A DNA stretch of 64,000 nucleotides from Enterococcus devriesei (GCF_001885905.1 NZ_JXKM01000005.1:62001-126000); one strand, 5' to 3'; counted from the stretch's first letter, positions 43,987 to 53,835 are shown. Notes: generated from the letters alone by a model not told the origin. Made by a program: numbers and translations.

Positions 43987-44709
43987 ATGAAAAATTACGA
44001 AGTCATCTATCAGACGATTGAACGAGGAATTTTAAAAGGGATCTATGAGGCGGATTCCTATTTACCTAGTGAAAATAAATTGCGTCAAACCTATCATGTC
44101 TCCCGCGACACAATTCGTAAAGCCTTATCTCTTTTAATGGCCAACGGCTATATTCAAAAAATCCAAGGTAAAGGCTCACTTGTTTTGAAGCGAGAGCAAT
44201 TGCGATTCCCTGTTTCTGGTCTGACCAGCTATAAAGAACTGCAAAATTCCTATGGCTACGAGAGCCGCACTGAAGTGGTTAGCTTAAAAAAAATTACGAT
44301 TGATGAAAACGCCACACGCGTGACTGGCTTCGAAGCCGGCGTCGTTTGTTGGGAATTGATTCGCACCCGAGCGATCGACCAGAAGAAGGTCATTCTTGAT
44401 AAGGATCTACTTTCAACCGCGATTGTCCCAGAGCTGGATACCGAGATCGCCAAAGATTCTATCTATCGCTATTTCGAGGATCAATTACACTTGAATATTT
44501 CTTTTGCAGAAAAAGAAATCACGATCGACTCATTGACTGAAGAAGATCGCGATTTATTAGATTTGAATCAACAAGATATTAATATCGTCAGCGTCAAAAG
44601 CCGAGTCTTTACTAGTGATGCCCGTCAATTTCAATATACTGAAAGTCGTCATCAAGTCGATAAATTTCGCTTCTTTGATTTTGCCCGCCGTCACCCATCG
44701 ACTATGTAA
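43987..44709 (+). CDS. treR: Trehalose operon repressor, GntR family
   Basis: 240 residues. N-terminal winged helix (YEVIYQTIERGILKGIYEA, SENKLRQTYHVSRDTIRKAL) and a C-terminal UTRA effector domain from about 90. TreR of this type releases DNA on binding trehalose-6-phosphate. Divergent from treP with a 366-base spacer. Ribosome site AGGAGGTTGGA. The location makes the function very likely. Confidence 0.93.
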   Translation: MKNYEVIYQTIERGILKGIYEADSYLPSENKLRQTYHVSRDTIRKALSLLMANGYIQKIQGKGSLVLKREQLRFPVSGLTSYKELQNSYGYESRTEVVSLKKITIDENATRVTGFEAGVVCWELIRTRAIDQKKVILDKDLLSTAIVPELDTEIAKDSIYRYFEDQLHLNISFAEKEITIDSLTEEDRDLLDLNQQDINIVSVKSRVFTSDARQFQYTESRHQVDKFRFFDFARRHPSTM

Positions 44710-44711
44710 AA

Positions 44712-44770
44712 AGAGGCCGTGACAGAAATGTTCGGCTTATTTCCGAAGAAGCTGCTTCTGAAACACCATT
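44712..44770 (+). repeat. GGGACAGAA dispersed hairpin, second copy
   Basis: GTGACAGAAATGTTCGGCTT...AAGAAGCTGCTTCTGAAACACC directly after treR. The outer part matches the right half of the hairpin at 38201-38322 read on the other strand, so it appears to be a dispersed repeat rather than a gene-specific signal. Confidence 0.6.
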
Positions 44771-44777
44771 TATTCCT

Positions 44778-44823
44778 AAAAAGAACCTGTGACAGTAACT
44801 TTGTCACAGGTTCTGCTTTTTTA
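44778..44823. terminator. Terminator between treR and ccpA
   Basis: Stem AGAACCTGTGACA/TGTCACAGGTTCT with a 7-base loop, flanked by A5 and by a T6 run, usable by both convergent genes. Confidence 0.92.
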
Positions 44824-45822
44824 TTTTGTTGAACCTTTTTCAAAAATACCATGTGGTAGTTCGATGGTTTTTTGTTCGATCTCTTCTTTGTTCATCATCT
44901 TAGTTAGCAGACGCATTGCCACCGCACCGATATCATATAACGGTTGTGTCACACTGCTTAGACGAGGACGAGCTACTTCTGTTAGCAATGAATCATTGCT
45001 TGTAATGATCTCGAAGTCTTCAGGAACTTTGATGCCTTTATCGATTAAGCCGTCTAATAAGCCGATTGCTAATTCATCGTCGGTTACATACGCTGCTGTT
45101 GCACCGCTGTTTAAGATACGATCAGTTAAAGCCAAGCCTTCTTTAAAATTGTAAGGTGCTTCAAAAATCAAACCTTCGCTATAGTCCAAACCATTGTCTT
45201 TCAAGGCTTCCTTATAACCGCCCATACGTGCTTGTCCATTGATTGGATCAATCAAGGCTCCACTGATGAAAGCAATTTTTTTGTTGCCGTGTTTTGCTAA
45301 TAGATCAATTGATTCCTTCGTTGCTGCTGCATAATCAATGTTGACACTGCCAACTTGTTCATCGGGATCAATTGAACCTGCTAAAACGATCGGTGTTTTT
45401 GAACGAGAAAATTCTGCACGAATCTCATCAGTAATACGATGACCCATGAAGATTACGCCATCTACTTGCTTCGCTAACAAATTATTTAATACATTCACTT
45501 CTTTTTGCGCTTCGCCGTCAGAGTTGGCTAAGATAATGTTGTATTTGTACATTGTAGCGATATCATCGATCCCACGAGCCAATGATGCAAAGAACATGTT
45601 GCTGACATCTGGGATAATAACCCCAACCGTCGTTGTCTTTTTACTTGCCAAACCACGAGCGACTGCATTAGGACGATAATCTAAGCGTTCAATAACTTCT
45701 AACACCTTTTTGCGTGTTGTTGGTTTTACATTTGGGTTGCCGTTGACCACACGAGAAACGGTTGCCATTGAAACATTTGCTTCACGGGCAACATCATAAA
45801 TCGTAATTGTTTGTTTTTCCAT
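44821..45822 (-). CDS. ccpA: Catabolite control protein A
   Basis: 333 residues, LacI family. N-terminal helix-turn-helix TIYDVAREANVSMATVSRVVNG, hinge near 50-60, then a periplasmic-binding-like domain; the HPr-Ser46-P contact surface and KKTTTVGVIIPDVSN fit CcpA. It represses catabolic operons at cre sites when HPr is phosphorylated by HprK, which is encoded 7 kb further on in this window. Divergent from pepQ, the standard ccpA neighbour in lactic acid bacteria. Confidence 0.96.
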   Translation of the reverse strand: MEKQTITIYDVAREANVSMATVSRVVNGNPNVKPTTRKKVLEVIERLDYRPNAVARGLASKKTTTVGVIIPDVSNMFFASLARGIDDIATMYKYNIILANSDGEAQKEVNVLNNLLAKQVDGVIFMGHRITDEIRAEFSRSKTPIVLAGSIDPDEQVGSVNIDYAAATKESIDLLAKHGNKKIAFISGALIDPINGQARMGGYKEALKDNGLDYSEGLIFEAPYNFKEGLALTDRILNSGATAAYVTDDELAIGLLDGLIDKGIKVPEDFEIITSNDSLLTEVARPRLSSVTQPLYDIGAVAMRLLTKMMNKEEIEQKTIELPHGIFEKGSTK

Positions 45823-45875
45823 GGATATACTCCTTTGAATTTGTTTTCAGAAAATATCATTTACATTTCTAAAAG

Positions 45876-45904
45876 ATAATAGCACGTTGTTTCACGTATT
45901 GCAA
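45876..45904 (-). promoter_or_regulatory. SigmaA promoter of ccpA
   Basis: Minus strand TTGCAA at 45904-45899, 17-base spacer and TATTAT at 45881-45876, about 54 bases before the ccpA start. AACCG/CGG-rich cre-like sequence lies immediately upstream. Confidence 0.75.
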
Positions 45905-46016
45905 CCGTTTTACACTTTTTTTCTTAAATATCTGTAAGCGTTTTATTAGAATCATTTTCCATTAAACTTTAGTAGTGTTACAATTATTATATTGCTAAAT
46001 GAAAGAAGGATGTTTA

Positions 46017-47117
46017 ATGAACCACGAAAAAGTTTTAGAACTGCGTAAATGGATGGAAAAAAACAATGTAGATTTGGCTTATATTTCTGATGCTAGCCAC
46101 ATTTGCTACTTCTCCGGTTTCGATAGTAATCCGATGGAACGGGTCTTAGCTTTGTTCATTCCAATCGAAAAAGATCCATTTCTTTTTGCTCCCGGCTTAG
46201 AAGTCGAAGATGCCAAGGCAAGCAGCTTCGAGTATGATGTCGTAGGCTACTTAGATAGCCAAGATCCTTTTGCGTTAATCGTAGAAGAAATCAAAAAACG
46301 TTATGGTGCTCCTAAAAAAATGGCACTAGAAAAAAATCAATTAGTCTTAGATCGTTACTTGCGTTTAAACGAAGCCTTTCCGGCAACTGATCTTTCAGCT
46401 GACTTAACTCCGTTAGTCCAAGAGTTACAATTGTATAAGACTGAGGAAGAATGTCAACGCTTGATTGAAGCTGGTTCAACTGCCGATTTAGCTTTTGAGA
46501 TTGGTTTCAGACATGTCAAACCAGGTGTGACTGAAGAAGAAATCGTGGCAGAGATCGAATATGAACTAAAGAAAAAAGGCATCAAAGAAATGTCTTTCCC
46601 AACCGAAGTATTGGCTGGACCAAATGCGGCTAGTCCACATGGTACTCCAGGAAAAAATACCTGCAAAGAAAATGAATTAGTATTATTTGACCTAGGAACG
46701 ATCGTTAACGGGTATTGCAGTGATGCGACACGAACTGTCGCTTGTGGCAAACCAACCGATCATCAAAAAGATATTTATAACATTGTTTTAGAAGCCCAAT
46801 TAAAAGCGCAAGAAGCTGTAAAACCCGGAGTAACTGCTGGGCAACTCGACAAAATCGCTCGTGATGTGATCGAAAGTCACGGCTACGGTGAATATTTCAA
46901 TCATCGGCTTGGCCATGGCATCGGTACTACAATTCATGAATATCCGCAAATCGTTGGTGGCAATGACTTGGAGATCAAGGAAGGTATGTGCTTCTCAATC
47001 GAACCAGGAATCTATCTGCCAAATGATGTTGGTGTTCGTGTGGAAGACTGCATCTTTGTAACGAAAGACGGCTGTGTACCATTTACGAAGACTTCAAAAG
47101 ACTTAATTATTCTATAA
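46017..47117 (+). CDS. pepQ: Xaa-Pro dipeptidase, M24 family
   Basis: 366 residues from ATG at 46017, six bases after GAAGGA. Pita-bread aminopeptidase fold with metal ligands in FDLGTIVNGYCSDATRT (two Asp), HRLGHGIG (His), SIEPGIY (Glu) and VRVEDC (Glu). Cleaves Xaa-Pro dipeptides in the cytosol. Divergent pepQ-ccpA is a known arrangement. Ends at a strong shared terminator. Confidence 0.95.
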   Translation: MNHEKVLELRKWMEKNNVDLAYISDASHICYFSGFDSNPMERVLALFIPIEKDPFLFAPGLEVEDAKASSFEYDVVGYLDSQDPFALIVEEIKKRYGAPKKMALEKNQLVLDRYLRLNEAFPATDLSADLTPLVQELQLYKTEEECQRLIEAGSTADLAFEIGFRHVKPGVTEEEIVAEIEYELKKKGIKEMSFPTEVLAGPNAASPHGTPGKNTCKENELVLFDLGTIVNGYCSDATRTVACGKPTDHQKDIYNIVLEAQLKAQEAVKPGVTAGQLDKIARDVIESHGYGEYFNHRLGHGIGTTIHEYPQIVGGNDLEIKEGMCFSIEPGIYLPNDVGVRVEDCIFVTKDGCVPFTKTSKDLIIL

Positions 47118-47153
47118 AAAAAATGGCTCTCGCAATCGAGAGCCATTTTTTTA
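47118..47153. terminator. Terminator between pepQ and ytxH-like gene
   Basis: Perfect stem AAATGGCTCTCG/CGAGAGCCATTT with flanking A7 and T7 runs, serving both convergent transcripts. Confidence 0.93.
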
Positions 47154-47711
47154 TTCAGGATTATTTTTTTCAACTTCTTCTTTTAATTCTTCTTTAACTT
47201 CAGAAAAGTCGGTCTGATTCATTTCTTTGGCTTTATCTGCTAACGCTTCGGCTCCCTCTGAGACCGTTTCAGCAGCTTCTTCTTTGCTTTCTTTTGCATC
47301 GATGATAATATCATCTGATGCTTCTTCAGCAACGTCCTTCGCGTCATTAGCTGCTTTACGGAAACGATCGGATAAATCCGAGCTTTGACGTTTCAAATCT
47401 TCTAACGTATCAGAAGTGATGTCATCCATTTCATCGGCTGAATCACTGACTTTATCTTTGACGTTAGCTGCCAAATCACTCGCTTGCCCGCCTAAATCAG
47501 AAGCACGATCTTTCACGATTGAGCCCATCTCATTCGTCTTGGTAACAAAATCATCCGTGTAATCCGAAGCTAAGTCTAACCAATCATCTGCTTTCTTCGC
47601 TAAATCATCACGCATTTCTTTTCCTGATTTTGGTGCTAATAATAATGCTACGACCGCTGCTGCTGTTCCGCCAATCAAAGCACCGGTTAAAAATTTTCCG
47701 CGTTTTGCCAT
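47151..47711 (-). CDS. YtxH-domain protein
   Basis: 186 residues. N-terminal YtxH segment with a glycine/alanine-rich membrane helix (KRGKFLTGALIGGTAAAVVA) followed by LLAPKSGKEMRDDLAKKA, then a long, highly charged helical region with repeated ASDL and KDKV motifs that may form coiled coil. Probably membrane-anchored and cytoplasmic. Homologues are linked to general stress in Bacillus. Two bases after the DUF948 gene, an operon conserved next to ccpA. Confidence 0.85.
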   Translation of the reverse strand: MAKRGKFLTGALIGGTAAAVVALLLAPKSGKEMRDDLAKKADDWLDLASDYTDDFVTKTNEMGSIVKDRASDLGGQASDLAANVKDKVSDSADEMDDITSDTLEDLKRQSSDLSDRFRKAANDAKDVAEEASDDIIIDAKESKEEAAETVSEGAEALADKAKEMNQTDFSEVKEELKEEVEKNNPE

Positions 47712-47713
47712 TC

Positions 47714-48151
47714 CTATCCCTCCGTTTTAGTGGTAGATTTACGATGTCTAAAGAATTTCAACGTAGTTTCTCCTACTTTACCAGCCACACCGGCCTTCGC
47801 TGCGCTCTTTCCAACGCCGCCAACTTTACCAGCGAGGTTTCGACTCGTTGTATTCAGATCAGAAACACTCTGACTCAAGTCCGCCACTGCTGTAAACAAT
47901 GGATCGATTGTTTCCACTTTACCATTAATATCATTCAACAAGTGGTTACCCTTTACTAATAAGCCTTCTACTTGTTGCATCAGCAAATCGACATCTTTAG
48001 TGAGAACATCGATCGTTGTATTCGCCTCAGTCACCGTTGTTTCAACCTTTCCAACGGTTTTAGAAACTTGGCTCAAGACCCGAACTAAAAAGATTACCAG
48101 TACAACAAATGCAAGTGCCGCAATAATTGCCGCTATGCCGCCTAAACTCAT
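47714..48151 (-). CDS. DUF948 protein (YtxG-like)
   Basis: 145 residues. N-terminal membrane helix (GGIAAIIAALAFVVLVIFLV), then a helical region (VGKVETTVTEANTTIDVLTKDVDLL...) of the DUF948 type and a basic C-terminus. Function unknown. It precedes the YtxH gene by two bases, matching the ytxG-ytxH pair near ccpA in Bacillus. Confidence 0.87.
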   Translation of the reverse strand: MSLGGIAAIIAALAFVVLVIFLVRVLSQVSKTVGKVETTVTEANTTIDVLTKDVDLLMQQVEGLLVKGNHLLNDINGKVETIDPLFTAVADLSQSVSDLNTTSRNLAGKVGGVGKSAAKAGVAGKVGETTLKFFRHRKSTTKTEG

Positions 48152-48245
48152 TTAATCGCCCCTCTCTTTTTCACTTATTATGCTAACTTAAATTATACCA
48201 TTCTCATGGATTTTAATGAAAGAGAAAGAATTACAATCAAATAAG

Positions 48246-48284
48246 AAAAAGAAAAAGTATCTCAATTAACATACTTGAGATACT
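48246..48284 (-). terminator. Terminator of TetR-family gene
   Basis: Stem AAAAAGTATCTCAA/TTGAGATACTTTTT; it overlaps the last codons of the TetR gene and ends in T-rich sequence on the minus strand. Confidence 0.8.
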
Positions 48285-48832
48285 TTTTCTAAATTCTGTA
48301 CAATACCCTGATAAAAAATTTCTAAATCACTGATCAGCTCCGCTTCAACATAAGGCTGACCATTAAGACGATCGACTTGTCCGCAAAAATAATTAGTCAT
48401 AATCCGTTCGATTTGTTCGATCTCTTCATTATTCAGCGGCCAATCAACAAAAATTCGTTTGAAGGCAGACTGCAAAAAATGAGAAATATTTTTTTCGTAC
48501 AATTCTAAATAGTCATTATTATAAAAGGCTGTAAAAAAGACAGACTGCTCATTGGCATAATTCATCCACGTTTTCCCTAACTCTAAAAACGCCCCCATTT
48601 TGGCACGCCCCATTAAAGAATCCATCAGCTCTTCACGAAACTGCTGCATAGCTTGGTGAATGACTGCCTGCCGTAATTCTGTTACGCTACCTGTATGCGT
48701 ATATAAAGAAGGCGATTTTACATCTAAACGTTCCGCAATTTTATTTAATCTCAGACCATTGATACCAGATTCGCAGACTAACTCCATCGCACATTGTATG
48801 ACGATTTCTCTATTTAATCGAGTGGTTCTCAT
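48266..48832 (-). CDS. TetR-family transcriptional regulator
   Basis: 188 residues. N-terminal helix-turn-helix with NREIVIQCAMELVCESGING and LNKIAERLDVKSPSLYTHTGS, then a helical ligand-binding domain with many aromatic residues (FFTAFYNNDYLELYEKN). The family usually represses a nearby efflux or enzyme gene, but no partner is adjacent: galU lies on the same strand downstream and ytxG on the other side. Ligand and targets unknown. Confidence 0.85.
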   Translation of the reverse strand: MRTTRLNREIVIQCAMELVCESGINGLRLNKIAERLDVKSPSLYTHTGSVTELRQAVIHQAMQQFREELMDSLMGRAKMGAFLELGKTWMNYANEQSVFFTAFYNNDYLELYEKNISHFLQSAFKRIFVDWPLNNEEIEQIERIMTNYFCGQVDRLNGQPYVEAELISDLEIFYQGIVQNLEKVSQVC

Positions 48833-48961
48833 TGCATCTCCTTTCTAGTTATTCATTCCAATTTTTATTATATAACAAAATAAAAAATATTTTTTATTTG
48901 ATTTTTTGATAATTATCATTCGAAAACATAATAATAAATCGATTTAAAATAACAGCTAAAA

Positions 48962-48992
48962 TAAAAAACGCAGAATCACTTCTGCGTTTTTG
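48962..48992 (-). terminator. Terminator of hprK-lgt-gpsA-galU operon
   Basis: Stem AAAACGCAGAA/TTCTGCGTTTT with a short loop and T-rich tail on the minus strand, just after the galU stop codon. Confidence 0.85.
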
Positions 48993-48995
48993 GTG

Positions 48996-49889
48996 TTACT
49001 TTTTTGGTTTGTTATCACCACTTAATTCTTTCCCTAAAGCAATGATGTAATCGTGTAATTTATCTTTAATCTCTGGATGCTTCAAGCCGTATTCGATGCT
49101 AGTGGTCATGAAACCAAATTTATCGCCGACGTCAAACCGTTTGCCGGTAAATTCTTGGGCAAAGACGCGTTGGGTTTTGTTTAGCGTATCGATTGCATCG
49201 GTCAATTGGATCTCATTGCCTGCACCAGGTTTTTGCGTCGCCAAGACATCAAAAATTTCAGGTGTTAATAAATAGCGGCCAATGATCGCCAAATTACTTG
49301 GCGCTTCTTCTGGTTTTGGTTTTTCAACAAAGTTTTTCACATTGAACAAGCCTTTAGAAACCTCTTCACCAGGATTAATAATTCCGTATTTTGAAGTTTC
49401 AGCTTCAGGTACACGCATCACTGCAATCGTTGAAGCATGGGTTTGCTCATAGTCATTCATTAATTGTTTTGTTAATGGCACATGATCCTCCATCAAATCA
49501 TCGCCCAACATAACGACAAAAGGTTCATTGCCGACAAAAGCCCGGGCTTGTAAAACAGCGTGCCCTAAGCCCATTGGATGGGATTGGCGAATAAAATGTA
49601 AATTCACATCTGTGGTTTCTTCCACTAATTTCAATAATTCGGTCTTGCCTTTTTCTTTCAGATTCATTTCTAATTCAATGTTTGAGTCAAAATGATCTTC
49701 GATTGGGCGTTTTGCTTTGCCTGTCACGATTAAAATATCTTCGATTCCAGATTTTAATGCTTCTTCTACAATAAATTGAATCGTTGGCTTATCAACAATT
49801 GGTAACATTTCTTTCGCCATTGCTTTTGTTGCTGGCAAGAATCGAGTGCCCAATCCCGCCGCTGGAATAACTGCTTTTTTTACTCGCAT
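48996..49889 (-). CDS. galU: UTP-glucose-1-phosphate uridylyltransferase
   Basis: 297 residues from the ATG at 49889 ([12 protein letters not shown]); the reading frame extends upstream over the gpsA end but a ribosome site (GGGACAGGA) fits this start. Nucleotidyltransferase motif [19 protein letters not shown] and LGDDLMEDH. Makes UDP-glucose for glycolipid anchors and polysaccharides, using glucose-1-P supplied by PgcA. Last gene of the operon, 22 bases after gpsA. Confidence 0.96.
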   Translation of the reverse strand: MRVKKAVIPAAGLGTRFLPATKAMAKEMLPIVDKPTIQFIVEEALKSGIEDILIVTGKAKRPIEDHFDSNIELEMNLKEKGKTELLKLVEETTDVNLHFIRQSHPMGLGHAVLQARAFVGNEPFVVMLGDDLMEDHVPLTKQLMNDYEQTHASTIAVMRVPEAETSKYGIINPGEEVSKGLFNVKNFVEKPKPEEAPSNLAIIGRYLLTPEIFDVLATQKPGAGNEIQLTDAIDTLNKTQRVFAQEFTGKRFDVGDKFGFMTTSIEYGLKHPEIKDKLHDYIIALGKELSGDNKPKK

Positions 49890-49911
49890 AAGTCCTGTCC
49901 CACGCTTTCTT

Positions 49912-50928
49912 TTATAATGTAAATTCATTTTCAAACGTACCTTCACGCATCATCAAATCGCGACACGCTTGACGTACATCTTTATCATTATATAAAACAT
50001 CATAGATCATTTCCGTGATTGGCATGCTGACATCCATACTGTCAGCCAACTCTTTCGCCGCCTTCGTCGTTGAAACACCCTCGACGATCATCCCCATGTT
50101 GTCTAGCACTTCATCTAATTTATGGCCTTTGCCTAATAGATTACCAGCTCGCCAATTCCGTGAATGAACCGACGTACAAGTCACGATCAAATCACCGACA
50201 CCGCTCAAACCGATAAAGGTCAATGGATTTGCCCCCATTGCGACGCCTAACCGGCTGATTTCCGCTAAACCTCGTGTCATGATTGCCGCTTTGGCATCAT
50301 CCCCATAATTAAGTCCAGCTAAAGCGCCGGCGCCTAATGCAATAATATTTTTTAAAGCCGCGCCCATTTCAACCCCGATGACATCTGGATTGGTATAAAT
50401 ACGTAAATATTCATTCATAAATAATTTTTGAACATAGGCTGCTAAGGCTTCATCTTCATTAGCCGCTGTAATTGTAGTGATATCATGGACCGCTACTTCT
50501 TCTGCGTGACTTGGACCAGATAAGACCACCACACCTTGACGACGCTCCTCAGGAATTTCTTCTAATAACACTTCAGAGATTCGTTTATGGCTGCCTTGCT
50601 CCAAACCTTTACTTGCATGAATAATCACTGGCTGGTTCTCAGCGACTTTGGCAAACTCTTGAGCGACTGAACGAATGGCCTTGGTTGGGACGACAAATAA
50701 AACCGCATCCGCATCTTTAACTGCATCCTTCAGATTTTTTTCTCCTTTGATGCTTTCAGGAATTTTTAAATCGGGTAAATAATGGCGATTGGTGTGATAT
50801 GTATTGATCTCATCAATCTGTGCCTCATGATTTCCCCAGATGGTTACTTCATGTCCGTTTTCGGCCAAGGTTTGCGCCAATGCCGTTCCCCAAGAGCCCG
50901 GTCCTAAAACTGCAACTTTTTGCTTCAC
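49912..50928 (-). CDS. gpsA: Glycerol-3-phosphate dehydrogenase [NAD(P)+]
   Basis: 338 residues with a GTG start at 50928 after AGGAGGAAATCTCT. Rossmann motif [15 protein letters not shown] (the middle Gly/Pro variant is common in GpsA), catalytic Lys in [14 protein letters not shown] and GVGDLIVTC. Reduces dihydroxyacetone phosphate to glycerol-3-phosphate for phospholipid synthesis. Between lgt and galU, an arrangement conserved in enterococci. Confidence 0.97.
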   Translation of the reverse strand: MKQKVAVLGPGSWGTALAQTLAENGHEVTIWGNHEAQIDEINTYHTNRHYLPDLKIPESIKGEKNLKDAVKDADAVLFVVPTKAIRSVAQEFAKVAENQPVIIHASKGLEQGSHKRISEVLLEEIPEERRQGVVVLSGPSHAEEVAVHDITTITAANEDEALAAYVQKLFMNEYLRIYTNPDVIGVEMGAALKNIIALGAGALAGLNYGDDAKAAIMTRGLAEISRLGVAMGANPLTFIGLSGVGDLIVTCTSVHSRNWRAGNLLGKGHKLDEVLDNMGMIVEGVSTTKAAKELADSMDVSMPITEMIYDVLYNDKDVRQACRDLMMREGTFENEFTL

Positions 50929-51039
50929 AGAGATTTCCTCCTAATTAATAATGTAGACAGTTTCTCTACCTAATTCTTATTTTAATACTTGCTTTCAGCT
51001 AAGAAGATCTTCTCAAGCAATTGAATCTATCATAGCATA

Positions 51040-51870
51040 CTATAACAATGCCTGATTGACTCCTTGATTTCTTTCATAAAGTTTAACAGTCGGATTTTTC
51101 TTACGACGATAATAAAACAATGTCAGAGCACCGACAAAAAGAATCAGTGACAACATTTGCGATACTCGAATACCGCCAAACAAATATAAGCTGTCGGTCC
51201 GCATACCTTCGATAAAGAAACGCCCAAAGCTGTACCAAGCCACGTAGCCTAAAAAGATCTCGCCTCGTTTAAATGTCCATTTCTTTCGCAGCACAATCAG
51301 CAGGATAAACCCGATTAAACTCCATGTCGATTCATACAGAAAGGTTGGTTGACGAAAAGCCCCGTCGATATACATATTGTTAATGATAAATTGTGGCAAA
51401 TGCAGCCCTTCTAGAAACCGTCGTGTTGTTTCGCCACCAAATGCTTCGTGATTCATAAAATTGCCCCACCGACCTAACGCTTGGGCAAACAACACGCCAG
51501 GTGCCACCACGTCTAAAAACAGCCAGGGATCAATAAAATGATGCCTTGTGTAAACGATTAAAACAATCGCCGCAGCAATCAACCCGCCATAAATCGCTAA
51601 GCCACCGCTGCGGGTGTTAAAAATTTGAATTGGGTCAGCCAGATAGGGTCCAAGATCGAATAAGACATAATATAAGCGTGCCCCGATAATCGCGATCGGC
51701 AATGCCCACAAAATAAAATTCGTCATGTCGTCTTCTTTTAAACCGACTCTTACTGCTTCACGATTCGCCATCCACAAGGCGATTGCTATCCCGGAAACAA
51801 TGATGATCGCATACCAATAAATTTGAAGACCAAACAATTCAAAGGCCACGCGATTTATTTGTGCTACCAT
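51040..51870 (-). CDS. lgt: Prolipoprotein diacylglyceryl transferase
   Basis: 276 residues with about seven membrane helices. The Lgt signature GRWGNFMNHEAFGGET is clear, as are IIGARLYYVLFD and GGLAIYGG. Transfers diacylglycerol from phosphatidylglycerol to the lipobox cysteine of prelipoproteins. It starts one base after hprK ends, so the two are coupled. Confidence 0.96.
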   Translation of the reverse strand: MVAQINRVAFELFGLQIYWYAIIIVSGIAIALWMANREAVRVGLKEDDMTNFILWALPIAIIGARLYYVLFDLGPYLADPIQIFNTRSGGLAIYGGLIAAAIVLIVYTRHHFIDPWLFLDVVAPGVLFAQALGRWGNFMNHEAFGGETTRRFLEGLHLPQFIINNMYIDGAFRQPTFLYESTWSLIGFILLIVLRKKWTFKRGEIFLGYVAWYSFGRFFIEGMRTDSLYLFGGIRVSQMLSLILFVGALTLFYYRRKKNPTVKLYERNQGVNQALL

Positions 51871-51871
51871 A

Positions 51872-52807
51872 CTACTGATCCGAGTTTTCTTCGATTAATT
51901 GGGTAAGCCGATCTTCAAAGGTCTTCGTTGCATCGTAACCCATCGTACGTGCACGGAAATTCATCGCCGCCACTTCAATAATGATGGCAACGTTTCGCCC
52001 AGTTTTCACTGGAATCTTGACTTGTGGGATTTTTACTTCCGCGATTTCTACTTCAGTATTACCGCTGCCTAAGCGATCATATTTTTTATCTTTCGACCAG
52101 CTTTCCAAATAAACAACTAATTGGACTGGCATGGAGCCGCGCACTGCACTGGCGCCAAATAAATTCATGACATCAATGATACCGATCCCGCGAATCTCGA
52201 TTAAGTGCTGCAAAATTTTAGGTGGTTCGCCGACAAGGGTCAGTTCATCTTGCTGATAAACATCCACACGATCATCCGCGATCAACCGATGTCCTCGTTT
52301 TACCAACTCTAACGCGGTTTCACTTTTCCCGATGCCGCTGTCTCCTTGAATCAATACACCTAACCCATAAACATCGACTAGCACACCATGAACGCTGGTA
52401 CGTGGAGCTAAGCCGCCATTTAGAAAGCTTGAAATTTCACCTAATAACCGTGAGGTGGAAATCGGTGAGCTTAACACTGGAATATTCCGTTCACTCGCCG
52501 CTTCGATCATTTCCTTTGGCGGTGTTAGCCCCCGAGAAACGATAAAGGCTGGTGTATCATCGCTACACATCCGACGCAGTACCATTAAACGCTCTTCCGG
52601 CATCATACGTTCCGCGAAGGTAATTTCTTTATTTCCAAAAAGCTGCAGGCGATCATGGGAATAATAATTAAAATAGCCGGTCAATTCTAAACCCGGACGA
52701 GAAATATCGCCGGTAGTAATAACCCGCTCTAGACTTTCTTCATCACCTGTCACTACTTCTAACGAAAGTTTTTCAACAAGTTCTTTTACTTTTACTGTTT
52801 CAGCCAT
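51872..52807 (-). CDS. hprK: HPr kinase/phosphorylase
   Basis: 311 residues. Walker [10 protein letters not shown], the family signature [13 protein letters not shown], and the catalytic region [11 protein letters not shown]. Phosphorylates HPr on Ser46 in response to glycolytic intermediates and removes the phosphate when phosphate is high, so it controls CcpA-dependent repression and PTS inducer exclusion. First gene of hprK-lgt-gpsA-galU. Confidence 0.97.
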   Translation of the reverse strand: MAETVKVKELVEKLSLEVVTGDEESLERVITTGDISRPGLELTGYFNYYSHDRLQLFGNKEITFAERMMPEERLMVLRRMCSDDTPAFIVSRGLTPPKEMIEAASERNIPVLSSPISTSRLLGEISSFLNGGLAPRTSVHGVLVDVYGLGVLIQGDSGIGKSETALELVKRGHRLIADDRVDVYQQDELTLVGEPPKILQHLIEIRGIGIIDVMNLFGASAVRGSMPVQLVVYLESWSKDKKYDRLGSGNTEVEIAEVKIPQVKIPVKTGRNVAIIIEVAAMNFRARTMGYDATKTFEDRLTQLIEENSDQ

Positions 52808-52999
52808 CTAATCCCTCTTTTCTACACTTCCGCTCTATTTTATCATTTTATCCAAAGAGTGACTAGGTTCAGCTAGGCATATCAGATAAGAATCATAAAA
52901 GGCTTTACAAAATGTTAACGAAACCTCATAAAACGTGGTGAAGCAGAGAATTAAATTACAAAAAAAGCCACTCGGAACCTAACCTAATTAGAGAAAATT

Positions 53000-53103
53000 A
53001 TCTTCATCACGCATACGATCGGACTAAACTGTCTAATAGTTAACTTGGTGATAACTCATTATTAGCTTTTATTCATGATGATACTGCCAAAAGTCCGACT
53101 CGC
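53000..53103 (-). repeat. Covarying intergenic element, copy 4
   Basis: Begins right at the U-run of the liaZ terminator. Minus strand GCGAGTCGGACTTTTGGCAG; left arm TCGGACT (53098-53092) pairs with AGTCCGA at 53025-53019, then TCGTATGCGTGATGA. Compared with copies 1 and 2, three arm positions have changed on both sides with pairing kept. Lies between liaZ and hprK. Confidence 0.82.
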
Positions 53104-53104
53104 A

Positions 53105-53137
53105 AAAAAAGATAGGTGATTGCTCACCTATCTTTTG
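53105..53137 (-). terminator. Terminator of liaXYZ
   Basis: Minus strand AGATAGGTGA-GCAA-TCACCTATCT followed by T7; it overlaps the liaZ stop codon. Confidence 0.92.
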
Positions 53138-53493
53138 TCTGCGTATTTATCTATATTATGGTCTGAGACGATCGCGTTGACGAGTGCCATCGCGACGGCG
53201 ACCAGAATGGAAACGGTAAAACTAGAGAATCCGAAGCGGAAGTTTCCTAGTACGTTAGAAGTCAATTGCAACATACCAGCGCTAATCACAAAGCTGAAAA
53301 GTCCAAAGGTCAATATGTTCAGCGGCAGTGAAAGCAGGATTAAAATTGGTTTCACTAAGGCATTTAAAATTGAAAGGACAAAGCTTGCGAGAATAGCCAT
53401 TGTAATACTTTCCACAAAAACTTGGTTAGGAAAGAGCACTGATAAAGAAATGAAGATCAGTGAATTAGCTATTACGCGCTGTAGGTAGGTCAT
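53128..53493 (-). CDS. liaZ: LiaZ-like four-helix membrane protein (phage holin family 4 / YvlD)
   Basis: 121 residues, four hydrophobic segments (about 8-28, 32-50, 56-80, 88-110), matching the YvlD/DUF4440-unrelated 'phage holin family 4' group. It is not a phage lysis protein by context. The start overlaps the liaY stop (TAATG). In E. faecalis the liaXYZ operon responds to daptomycin and cationic peptides under LiaR; gene order, sizes and family membership match that operon here. Confidence 0.88.
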   Translation of the reverse strand: MTYLQRVIANSLIFISLSVLFPNQVFVESITMAILASFVLSILNALVKPILILLSLPLNILTFGLFSFVISAGMLQLTSNVLGNFRFGFSSFTVSILVAVAMALVNAIVSDHNIDKYADKR

Positions 53494-53810
53494 TAAAAGT
53501 CGCTCCAGTCGTCATCGTCGAGCTTATCCGCTTGCTTACGCTGGCGGGACGATTTTTTCTCATAGTCATTGTAATTATTGTTGCCATAATACGGATTGTT
53601 ATGTCCATAAGAATCACGGCCTTTTGGTCCAGCTGGAATCACTAATGCCAGCAAAATATACAGAATAACTGGCGCGCCGATAAAGCCGAGACTTAAGAAA
53701 ACATAAATCACACGCACGATTGTCGGATCAATCCCGAAGTATTCGGCGATCCCTGCTAGGGTACCGGTCAGTACCACATTATTTCGTGACTTTTGTAATC
53801 TCTTTCGCAT
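53493..53810 (-). CDS. liaY: LiaY: PspC-domain membrane protein
   Basis: 105 residues. PspC domain (NVVLTGTLAGIAEYFGID, then PTIVRVIYVFLSLGF) with one or two membrane helices, and an Asn/Tyr-rich, then charged C-terminus ending DDDWSDF. PspC proteins sense or transmit envelope stress; LiaY in enterococci links to cardiolipin redistribution during daptomycin resistance. 25 bases after liaX. Confidence 0.9.
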   Translation of the reverse strand: MRKRLQKSRNNVVLTGTLAGIAEYFGIDPTIVRVIYVFLSLGFIGAPVILYILLALVIPAGPKGRDSYGHNNPYYGNNNYNDYEKKSSRQRKQADKLDDDDWSDF

Positions 53811-53835
53811 ATGAATCTTCCTTCCTTATTATTCC

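Noticed and set aside
45899-45960. Perfect cre site for ccpA autoregulation
   Set aside because: Two cre-like strings are present, but each departs from the 14-base consensus by an inserted base or two mismatches, so not listed as a site.
53120-53488. 122-codon plus-strand frame opposite liaZ
   Set aside because: The minus-strand frame fits LiaZ, overlaps liaY by TAATG and has the right membrane pattern; the plus frame has no start signal.
53128-53493. Prophage holin
   Set aside because: The protein belongs to a family called phage holin 4, but it sits in liaXYZ with no phage genes around.
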